Position numbers and translations under genes: made by a program. The notes under the pieces are model-generated. The model was not told the DNA's origin, ran no database searches, and saw only the letters and a list, made by a program, of their open reading frames with translations. Shown one piece after another: positions 55,620-64,000 of a stretch of 64,000 nt of DNA. The DNA is taken from contig MNCI01009275.1 of the NCBI GenBank assembly GCA_015680685.1, forward strand, positions 212,417-276,416, written 5' to 3'. The DNA is from Gnetum montanum (taxonomy: Eukaryota; Streptophyta; Gnetopsida; Gnetales; Gnetaceae). Within the stretch, counting starts at the first letter, position 1. Each line of letters starts with the position of its first letter.

Positions 55620-57545
55620 CTAGGCCACGCAAAAAACATGGCATCTTGGAAGTCCTAACACCTACAAAGTTGTTTCTAGGCTTTTCTACTATTCTCTTCG
55701 ACATAGTCAGCGTAGCACCCATTTTCAAGGCTAGTTTGCACAAAAGGGGCACTGAGGGTGAACTATACAGCTCGACAAATTTTCTATCTTCCGGGCCGTC
55801 AAGCTTACTACGCTTTCTAGCTTGCCCAGCTTGACACATGTCCTAGTAGCCAGTCCACCCAAATGCTAGGCTAGGAGCTGTTAAAAGTATTCAGGATGGA
55901 CAAAGCAATTCAGAAAATTTTCTATTTTCAGACCTATTATGCTCCGCTATGCTACACAGTGTAGACAGTGTAGTAGGCCATGCGGGACTCAAATTTTTCT
56001 AAGTGTTGAACTAGACATAGAAGGTGCATTTGGCAGGTCTTTGACCTCCAAGGTTGCCTATCCTACTATGTCCTCACAGCATGATCAAGGTTCCATGGCA
56101 AAGCATTGCAGATTGGATTAAAATTTGTGCAAAACTAGATGCTACGTTGTGCTACACTGCACAACGTAACACAACATAGCAAAGGTATCAAGGTTAAAAG
56201 TGTCCCAGTAATGAAACCAAAAGGTATCAGGCTCTTTTGACATAAAAAGTGTAGTTGCCAATTGCTGAAGTTGCTTGTCCTGCTAAGTCTTAGAGTGTTG
56301 TTTTCAATTTTTGAAGAAATTAATTGAAAAATGGGTGCTACGTCATGCTACACTGTGTAGCGTAGTAAGCCAAAACTGCGCATTTTTTCCAAGTGTTTAT
56401 GCTATGTTACGCTGGGCAGTGTAGACAACATAACACTTGAAAAACTTCACCAAATTCCTTCCAAAAGTTCATAGAGCTCATCATCGACCTTCATTCCTAC
56501 TCCAACAACTCTCTGACAACCAAGATCGGCAGTTTGCTTTGTTTTTTACACCCCCTATTGATCCCCAAAGTTGTTCCTATGCTTGACCCTACTCGGAAGA
56601 GGAGGGAAGAGGTAGTCTTGGAGCGTAGGCTCCGATTTACATTTGTTCTAGGTGTTCTTATAAAAACATGGTAGTTCTTCAAATTTTGGCACATGCGGTC
56701 TAGGAAATATGGTCATAGTTTGGTAGATTTTTGATTCTTGTTCTTGCCCTATCTAGCGTAGCACCATACTTTGAGTGTAGCACCATACTTTGAGTGTAGC
56801 ACATCAATGTAACACATTCATGTTCATGCTACGTTGGACCCAGGACACGTGGCATCCAAACCACGTCTCTCCCCCAACCCTAGCTCTATAAATACCCTAG
56901 TAAATGACATTCTAAGGGTTGGCTTTCGCAGCTAGCTTTGGCAGAAGATTGGCGAACAAAAAGTGGATGAGTGGCAAATCTCAACATTGGAGCCTTCCAA
57001 ATCCTTGTTCTGCTGCCATACTTAAGTGTGACACCTACACATGCATAGCGTAGCAACTCGCAAATGAGCAAGCGTTAACTCCTCCGCGTCTGTTAATACC
57101 ATGGCTGTAGCACTCCAAAGAGTGTGACCATATTACCTTGCTACTTAGCTGTTTCTGTCTACGTTACACTCCAATTGTACATATCATTTAATCAAAAGCC
57201 ATGTCCCCCAATATTGGGGCAGTGCATTTCTTTACTCACACTCTCATTTCATTCTTTTTCTACAGTATTTTAAACTATTAGCATATCTATTTCTTTCTAT
57301 TGTCATATGCATGTACATTCATATTCTCTCACTGTTATGCATATTGCATCCCTACTTATTCCAAACTCCTACACGTGACACTTTAAAATCATTATCTATG
57401 AATGGTTATTGGATACCATGTAAGTCCCCGACTGATTAACTAGATCATTCAGGGTGTCCTATTTCTGTCTTCCCTAGCATCGCCTTCCCAGGAACTTGGG
57501 GTTAGGCTATGCGCTTGATAACCTCTTGGTGTTCCAGCCATCAAC
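55620..57545 (+). mobile_element. LTR-like insertion in A1 (boundaries approximate)
   Basis: About 1.9 kb separates the RNase H and integrase parts of A1. It has a TATA box (CTCTATAAATACCC at about 56,884) in plus orientation, and many GCTAC/GTAGC motifs, including the perfect dyad GCTACACTGTGTAGC at 56,347-56,361. No coding domain is seen. The right edge probably ends CCAGCCATCA near 57,541. I could not find the matching left edge or a target-site duplication, so calling it a solo LTR is tentative. Confidence 0.45.
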
Positions 57546-59010
57546 GTTTTTAGATGCTACATTTTCCTTCTTGTCCACCATCATAAGATCAAACTCTTAT
57601 AAAAGCACCAGCCATCATATGACATGGGGGCTTACTATTGACTTGTTCATCATGAAATAGATAACCCTATGATCTATGTACATAAATATTTGATATTGAA
57701 GCACATAGTGCATAAATTTTTCTAGAGCATACACCACCACCATGAGCTCATTCTCATTGGTGGTATAATTTAGTTGTGCATTCACAATGCTTTGGCTTGT
57801 ACAATGGACATAATATGAATGTTTCTGATTATCCAAATGTGTAATCATCACCCCCAATGTCTAGTTGAATGCATCTATCATTATATGAAAGGGTTTGAAC
57901 TAGTCTAGAACACGTAGAATGGGAGTTTCTATGAGCTTTTTCTTTACCTATTGGAATGCTTGTTCACATTCCTTGGTCCAGTTGAAAGGCACATCCTTCT
58001 TTGTGAGCTCCACTAATGGTTTGATAATTTTTAAAAAGTTCTTGATGAAACATCAATAGTAACGTGTGTGCCCAAGGAATGACCTCACATATTTCATCAT
58101 TTCAGGTTATCAGGTAATTCTTGAATGTCCTGTACTTTCTTTGAGTCCACCTTGATTCTTTTTTCTAAAATTTTGTGTCCCAAGACTATGTCGTCTTGGA
58201 TCATCAAATGGCTTTTGCCAATTGAGCCTTAAGTTGGTCTTTACATGGTGTTTTAGAACTTGCTTCAAATGGTCCAAGGCTTCCTCCAAGTTGGTACCAT
58301 AGGTGGAGAAGTCATCCATGAAGACCTCCACTCCACTACTGATTTGCTACTAAAAATGCTAAGCACTAGGCATTGGAAAGTAGTAGGGGCATTGTAAAGG
58401 CCAAAGGGCATTTTTTTATACGAAAAAGTCCCTTATGAACTTATGAAGGTTATTTTTGCCTAATCCTTTGGTGCTATTTAGATATGGATATAGCTACTAT
58501 AATCATCCAAAAAACTATAGTAGCTATGCCCTATAATGGTATCTAGTAGCTAGTCCATAAATGACAATGAGAAAAGACCCTTGAAGGTTGCCATGTTTAA
58601 CAACTTGAAGTCTAGGCAGACTCTCTATTTTCCTTCTTTCTTTGGCACAATTATGAGTGGGATAATCCACTCATTATTCACAATGGGATAAATGAACCCT
58701 ACCTTGAGAAGTTGTTGTACTTTTTCCTTAACAACTTAAGTTTTGGATTCAACCTTCTTTATAGTTGCCTCTTTAGCTTGATGGAGAAGTTTGTATAAAT
58801 TCAATGTTAGCATATTCAAGGATCTATCCCTGTCAATTCATAATATGACCAAGTAAAGGATGTTGGCCATTTTTTTACCACTTTCAATAATTTTCATTTC
58901 TATTCTTGAGCAAGGTTGGCATTAATAATTACCAGCTTGCCATTATCAAGAAAAGTGTATTCTACATTGATCAGTAAAGTTTTGAGTTCAAGGGGCTCCT
59001 TCTTGAAATG
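57545..59010 (-). pseudogene. A1 Athila-type reverse transcriptase and RNase H
   Basis: On the minus strand, in order, are LELKTLLINVEYTFLDNGKL, FTWSYYELTGIDP, FIYPIVNNEWIIPLIIVPKK, RVCLDFKLLN, then MEVFMDDFS (58,331; MDD is the catalytic core in Athila), NLRLNWQK, and the RT-linked RNase H segment NYTTNENELMVVVYALEKF with YIDHRVIYFMM. The wording matches Athila, not the Tat elements. Repeated frameshifts and stops make it dead. It is followed after the insertion at 55,620-57,545 by its integrase. Confidence 0.88.
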
Positions 59011-59571
59011 ATCTAGGATCTCCACCTCTCCCCAATTCATCTTAGTTTGTGTGTGGGAGAGTTGGCTATGGATCTACTCTGTTTCATCCATATTATTAAT
59101 GTAACACTTGTGAGGTTTTTTGCTAGTTCCATGCATATTTTTGTGTCTACCCCAATATTTGTTGTTGGCCACTAGGTACCTTTTTGTTTTGTGGCTACAG
59201 CATATAGACACTTTTGAATACTAGATGCATCAACATATTTTTTGCATGCTATGATGAATGCACTTTACATGGTCCATAGTTATTGCAGCACTAACACCCT
59301 ATGTCATTATATGCAATGCATGGAACTCGCTTCTTCTTGAGCTTTCCAAATTCATTTTCCTTGGAGATCTCTAAGAAAAGATCTCAAATCCTTACCTTGG
59401 CATCAATTGTTCGAAGCCAACACCTTTCCATGAAATAGAAAAGTCCCCCTTGCAATTGTTCACATGGATCATTAGGAAATTAATTAGGTAATATCAACTA
59501 TAGACAATGGTCATAATATCCTCCACAAATCCCAAAGAAATGGTAATGGACTAATCTATAAGCTCCAATAT
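59011..59571 (-). pseudogene. A1 protease remnant
   Basis: On the minus strand, from 59,571 leftwards, ELID, stop, SITISLGFVEDIMTIV resembles the RSIxYPxGxVEDVLVxV block that follows the active site in Athila protease, and NFLMIHVNNC may be its next strand. The active site itself would lie to the right and is cut off by the P4 LTR at 59,572. The stretch between 59,011 and 59,300 has no clear similarity. Confidence 0.5.
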
Positions 59572-59920
59572 TGATGAGTGGCGAGGTACCCCTACACTCA
59601 ACCATACGAAACGAGCGTCGCACGCGCGATCCGGTCGAACTCCGCAGATGGACTAGTTGTGGCACCTAGATTAGTTAGCCTTAGGTCGCAGTTCGCTGTC
59701 TTCCCATCTAGACTAGTTTTGCATATGTCACGTATGGTTTAGTCTAGATGAGGTGTATGATGTGTTCTAATTCTAATGCTACTCCTGATGGCAGTGGAAA
59801 ATAATATTTAACTAAATCTAAGCTAAGAGGAAAAGGGTAAGAAAATCTAATCTAGCCTAAGTGCGACGAGCAACCGATTCCTTGATCAACCGTACACATC
59901 TTGGACTTCGTGCACGACTG

Positions 59921-60047
59921 CCACTGGGACTACCAAGCATAGGCCTAGGTACGCCACTGGGATTACCAAGCGCAGACCCCAAATACGCCACTGGGTTACC
60001 AAGCGTAGATCCCCCTAGCTACACCACTGGGCTACCAAGCAGTCACA
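59921..60047. repeat. Tandem repeat of 33-36 bp, four units
   Basis: Units starting CCACTGGG at 59,921, 59,954, 59,988 and 60,024 share CCACTGGGATTACCAAGC. P2 and P3 have about two units at the matching place (about 9,930-10,000). Confidence 0.85.
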
Positions 60048-60454
60048 CTTAAATGCTCGTAATCAAGTCGAACTCGTTCCGCTTCTAGGAGTTTAGGGTT
60101 GAGAGACTAATCGCGATAAGTAACCGATTCCTTAACTAGCCGTACACACCCGTAGATGCTCGTAGTCAAGTCGTACTTACACCGCGCTATGAAAGCAATA
60201 AATAACATGAAATAAATAACAATAAATAAACTAAGTGAATGCTGCAATGATGAAGTAATCTCGATCTTTATTGCCGGTCATGTGCGTGTCCAAGTACGGC
60301 ACACTCGAATAAAGACACCGTACAATCACATTCACCACACTGCGGGCAGACACGGGAAAATTCTAACTCTGGAGGGATCAAACTGCCAGAGCTTCGCTAC
60401 CTAAAACTGGGATCCGGAATAAGGGAGAGCCGCCTCTTATTTATAGAAATGACG

Positions 60455-60571
60455 GCTGACTGCGATATCGCGTACGCGATATCGTAGGGAAGGACGCGAT
60501 ATCGCGTACGCGATATCGCGGGGGATGCGATATCGCGTCGGACGCGATATCGCGTACGCGATATCGCGGCC
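60455..60571. repeat. GATATC palindrome cluster of P4
   Basis: Seven GATATC cores lie in 117 bp, nearly all as GCGATATCGCG. Pairs joined by TAC make larger self-complementary blocks of 24 bp. The cluster ends about 20 bp from the outer edge of the LTR, between that edge and the TATA box. Confidence 0.92.
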
Positions 60572-60592
60572 GACGCAAACCGCGTCTCATCA

Positions 60593-60604
60593 TACCCCCA
60601 CGAC
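60593..60604 (-). promoter_or_regulatory. P4 polypurine tract
   Basis: On the minus strand GTCGTGGGGGTA directly precedes the TGATGAG start of the 3' LTR. Confidence 0.8.
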
Positions 60605-60763
60605 TGAATAAAAACTCGTCCTCGAGTTACAAGGAGAACAAGCTTCAGTGATTACACAGTGGATAGGTATGGGATTATTAACTAGAAAAAGAAATGGACT
60701 AATGCCGCAGTGTGGGAAGACACAACACAGAGAAAGAATGCTACAACTACAAAAATGTGGAAC

Positions 60764-63550
60764 TCATGTAGTTCCTGGTGGCGGTGGCTCCTCCATGGGT
60801 GCTTTCCCTTTGTCACGTGCTCCAAGTTTTGAAGATTGATGACGCTGAAGAATAGCCTGGAGCTTCTCCTCTTCGGTCCGAGGGTCTTGTGCCGTCCATG
60901 CTGATGCTCCAATGTTTGATGGAGTCGGCACTTCCCACGGACAGGGTAGTTGCGGGAACATCTGATTAGCTTTGACGTACCACGCCGCAAACACCCGTCG
61001 TTCCTCTTCAAAGGCTCTGGCTTTGTCTTTGTATTCGTGAAGTTCTGTTAGCCGTCGAGCCAAGTCGGTTGCCACATCTTTCTGCCCTTGGTAGCTCTCT
61101 TTTACCACCGCGAGTTCAGAATTTGCAACATCTAATTTTTCAGCCAACTTCTTTCGTTCTGCAAACTCTGTTTCATATTTGATGTAGGTGGAAGCTACCT
61201 GCTGCTCGAGCTCTGACCTCGGGCGTCCTGCCGTTAACATGGCCAGGTTGGCATACCGAAGATTTGCCAACTCCATGTATTCAGTTAAGTCTTGGATCTG
61301 CAGGTCCCGGTTCTTAATTTCCGCCTGGTGGGCATAGGCATAAGTGTCCAATATGGCCCCCCAATCAGTGTGCTGGGCACTGATGTTGTTGATTTGGGCT
61401 TTTGCCATATGGATCTCCTTCTCCAGGATCTGTTTGTACATCCCCACCTGGTCACGGAAGTGCTCCTTCAGCTTCTCGTGTCGTTTAGCCTCATTCTACC
61501 ACGCGCTAATCTCGATGGCTGATTTCTGTCGAATAGCGCGCACCTCCTCCATTGAGAGGGTTCGATTTTCTCTGGCTAAATGGCTTACATCCTGGTTGAC
61601 TCGGATGAATTGTTCTCGCAGCCGATGAAAGTGCTCATCGAGAACATTCTTTTGTTTCTCCACAGAAGTCAACCGAAGGTTATCAGCAACCAACTGTTTA
61701 TTTTCTTCTTGTAAGGCCTTGAGTGCCTTAAGATGCGCATGAGTTTGCGCCTTTGCTGCGGAGGCATCCCAAGTGGCCGTCTCCTTTTCTTCTGCCACCT
61801 TTTTATTTTCTGCAATTAATTTGGTTAATTGCTCGGTTTTAAAATTGTCTAACTGGTCTGCGGGAACCAATCGCAAGGGATCCCGCTGTACTGCTTGTAA
61901 GGCGATGAGCTGCTCTTGTAATTTCTGCACTTCAGCCTCAGCATGCTCAGCCCTTACTTCGGATATGACCAGTTTCCCCTTGGTTGAAATGAGGTCTGAC
62001 TGCATTGCGGTTACATCCTGAGGGATGTCAAACAGAGACGTTAAAACTTGTCCTGTTTGAAGCAATCTGTCCAATGCATCCTCATGTTCTGCAGGAGTCA
62101 TTGAGGTTCCGGCAATGGTTTGAGCATCCTGTGCTCCTGAAAGATCTGCCGGTGGCACAACAGGTACATGAAAAGATTCCTTGATGTAGTCAGCTACCAC
62201 ATCAGCTGCTCCTGCGGCATCCTGGTGTTGCATGACCACCACTGTGGCCCCTTCACCAGTCTCTAATTGCACTTGAAAAGATGCCGCATGTCCAGAAATC
62301 TGTTGTGACCATCTACTTTCCCCTCCTCCTGTTTGTACTGACAACTCACCCCTTGTGCGATCTATTGAAATTGTAGGCTGCCTGGCATCATCGATGACAC
62401 GGAAGAGACTGGTGTCATCACGACTTCCCCAACTGACCGTCTCAGCAATAGCCCTCAAGTGGCTCATTGACGGTCTATAGTCTTGCGGCGGCGGCTGATC
62501 CTGGCCTGTGCCGGGTTCTGCTTCTTGTTGTTGGCTAGGACCTGTGGCTGGAGGTTGACTGGGTCCTGCAAGCTGAGTTGCAGGGGTTTCAGTCACCTGT
62601 TCTTCATTTTCCTCATCTGGTCCCAACTCTTCGCCAGTACTCTTTCTTGGAGCTGGCGCCTTTAACAATTCAGCATAAGAAGCATTTTGGGCCTTTCGGA
62701 GGACGTCATTTGTATATCCCCGAATACCTGCCCGACGGCACAGTTTTCTGATAAGACAGGGAAAAGGGAGTGCCATTTTTCCTGTCTTCCGTTCTTCGAA
62801 TCGCCTTAGGATCTCCGTCAAATATAGATGAGGAAGGTTAGCGTTAACCTTTCCCATCAACACTGCACATCCTCTTGCCGCATACGTTGATATTCTCTTT
62901 AAGCCTTTTGTGGGGAAGAGGTGATAAGTCCCGATTTTGAAATAGACTCGCTCTTCCGTAGTCAGCTCACCAAAAGCCTTATCTCTGCCAAACGCCTTCT
63001 CTAGCCAATCCTTTCGCACATCAGGGTCAGATCGGGTGGATAACCGAGCAACATGGGGGCCTGAATTCGGAAGATTTAACACTTCCGAAATCGCCTGTGC
63101 AGAAAAATCTACTGTCACACCACCGATGTCTACCGTGGTGCCCTGCTCCTTATTGTGCCAAAACAGGTACGTTTCTCCTAAGTACCAGGTACCTTGTTCA
63201 GAGAGGACAGGCCATAAGGGAGACCCTTTGAGGTGATCCCTAACAGCTTCAGGAGCGAACTCTGCAAATGACTCGAAGTTGATTTCCACAATCACTGAAG
63301 CAATTGTGGACTTCGTGTGGATGGCCTGAACACATTCCTGGGGCAACGTGAGTTGTTGTCCCAGTTCAGGCGCAGCAGCTCCTCCTTCTGCCTGCCCGGA
63401 CCGTCTAGTAGGAGGTTCATCTTGATGAATGCTGAATGAATGCACCTCCTGTTCATTATGTTGTCCGGCAGGAACTTGTCTTCGACCTCTCCTAGGTTGT
63501 TTTGCTCCTCCTTGGGTCGGACTCCTCGGCTGGGTGCGTTTCGGGGCCAT
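60764..63550 (-). pseudogene. P4 second ORF: Transposase_32-like domain and coiled coil, one internal stop
   Basis: The first ATG is at 63,550, right after a splice AG, and begins MAPKRTQPRSPTQGG. The frame is open for 684 codons, has a TAG at 61,498-61,496 where P2 has CAA (Gln), and stays in frame for 243 more codons to TGA at 60,764. Residues 1-30 are basic. Residues of about 85-285 resemble the putative plant transposon domain (Transposase_32): GVTVDFSAQAISEVLNLPN, then LPHLYLTEIL and LPFPCLIRKLCRRAGI. Residues of about 310-370 are Pro/Gln-rich, and about 530-830 form a long coiled coil rich in Leu, Glu and Gln. No signal peptide or membrane helix is visible. Whether TAG readthrough or simple decay applies is unknown. 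Confidence 0.85.
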
Positions 63551-63577
63551 CTGCAATCACACAGGCCAACATTAGTA
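63551..63577 (-). promoter_or_regulatory. Branch point and 3' splice acceptor before the second ORF (P4)
   Basis: On the minus strand TACTAAT (63,577-63,571) is followed by TGATTGCAG, with AG at 63,552-63,551 and ATG as the next codon. It is the same arrangement as in P2 at 32,526-32,554. Confidence 0.65.
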
Positions 63578-64000
63578 AGGTTGTTTAGGAAATCAAGTCA
63601 TACCTTACTACTTTGCCTTAATTAAAGATCGTTATTATGTGATTGTGCCCGAAAATTATGAGGGTGAGTCCTACGACTTAGGCGGATTGTCAGTTTTAAT
63701 TTCCTGGTATACTTAAGGTTATATGATGTGTGGCACAATTTCCTAAGTGTTAGTATTAATTACCCGATTTGATGTCCTTTGGGTGATGAAAAATTCCAAA
63801 AAAGTTAGGCACTTTTCGGCAAGTGTCTCTCCCCCACGACTAAACTGAACACTCCGGGTTCAAGCAGGTTCAAACAGAATTAAAATCGGAGTACCAGTGC
63901 GCGAGATAGAGTTGAAAAAGTAAGGGTCACTCGAGCGCAAGTCGCATAGAAAAAATTCAAAAATTTCCCCCCGCGTAAATGCCAAATAATGCAAAATGTT
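63578..64000 (-). other. P4 leader upstream of the acceptor
   Basis: This is non-coding sequence homologous to about 32,100-32,525 of P2. It is presumably the 3' end of the intron removed to express the second ORF. No pol motif is visible in the part inside the window. Confidence 0.6.

Larger units (their letters stand above)
59572..60592 (-). mobile_element. P4 3' LTR
   Basis: The LTR is 1,021 bp, longer than the 791-798 bp of P2/P3 because of an expanded palindrome cluster and a 34-bp tandem array. On the minus strand it starts TGATGAGACGCGG at 60,592, has CTATAAATAAG as TATA box at about 60,448-60,438, and ends CCACTCATCA at 59,572. It is much richer in CpG than the older copies. Confidence 0.92.
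59572..64000 (-). mobile_element. Family P copy P4 (3' half)
   Basis: From the right this contains a leader, splice acceptor, second ORF, polypurine tract and 3' LTR. The gag half and 5' LTR lie beyond the window. It is the best preserved P copy: the second ORF has one internal stop and the LTR palindromes are intact. It inserted into the protease of A1. The five bases to the left are AATAT, and the partner duplication would be outside the window. Confidence 0.88.

Noticed and set aside
59861-60052. Small Pro/Leu-rich plus-strand frame
   Set aside because: It is a translation of the 33-36 bp tandem repeat in the P4 LTR.
60764-63550. Calling the second ORF an envelope protein
   Set aside because: It stands in the env position, but no signal peptide, membrane helix or cleavage site is visible, while a Transposase_32-like domain and a coiled coil are.

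Overview
The window is plant nuclear DNA, and nearly all of it is nested, decayed LTR retrotransposons. Evidence: plant-type Ty3/gypsy gag and pol of the Athila and Tat/Ogre lineages, primer-binding sites complementary to plant tRNA-Asp, LTRs bounded by TG...CA, a target-site duplication, and GT-AG introns of 87-106 bp. I see no rRNA, tRNA, CRISPR array or bacterial signal, and no intact host gene. All identities and percentages were read by eye; no alignment or database search was run. The species cannot be named, but nesting of this depth fits a large, repeat-rich plant genome. LAYOUT. 1-493: partial LTR of family P (copy P1). 497-1,543: Tat-type RT/RNase H relic (T1), abutting a Copia RT fragment (1,548-1,716). 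About 1,741-9,521: a second Tat-type relic on the minus strand (T2) with LTR, polypurine tract, repeat arrays and gag but no RT or integrase. 9,522-36,453: family-P copy P2, split by an 18.2 kb Tat/Ogre-like element T3 (11,714-29,949, minus strand, flanked by ACCCT on both sides). 36,454-41,742: copy P3, sharing the middle LTR with P2 and lacking its own 3' LTR. 41,743-52,343: AT-rich non-coding DNA with several duplications, including a 2.9 kb tandem pair. 52,377-54,880: a possible Copia leader, then unrecognised sequence. 54,880-59,571: an Athila-type pol relic (A1, minus strand) with an LTR-like insertion. 59,572-64,000: the youngest-looking P copy (P4, minus strand, 3' half only). HOW THE PIECES WORK TOGETHER. 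Family P encodes a gag and a separate ORF with a Transposase_32/plant-mobile-like domain plus a long coiled coil. The one nearly complete copy has no visible protease, RT or integrase, so the family is probably non-autonomous and depends on an Athila-type helper. A branch point and AG acceptor directly precede the second ORF's ATG in two copies, suggesting a spliced subgenomic mRNA. T3 has gag-PR and RT-RNase H-integrase blocks separated by a spacer of about 6 kb, at the position where Ogre elements carry an intron. Inside that spacer, on the opposite strand, lies a decayed multi-exon gene with an FCP1-like phosphatase fold, four phase-closing introns and a G-box/TATA upstream. Tat-type elements also carry arrays of short dyad units with a fixed 6-nt spacer and compensatory arm changes. 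Family-P LTRs carry variable clusters of CpG-rich GATATC palindromes. These are the most novel features here.
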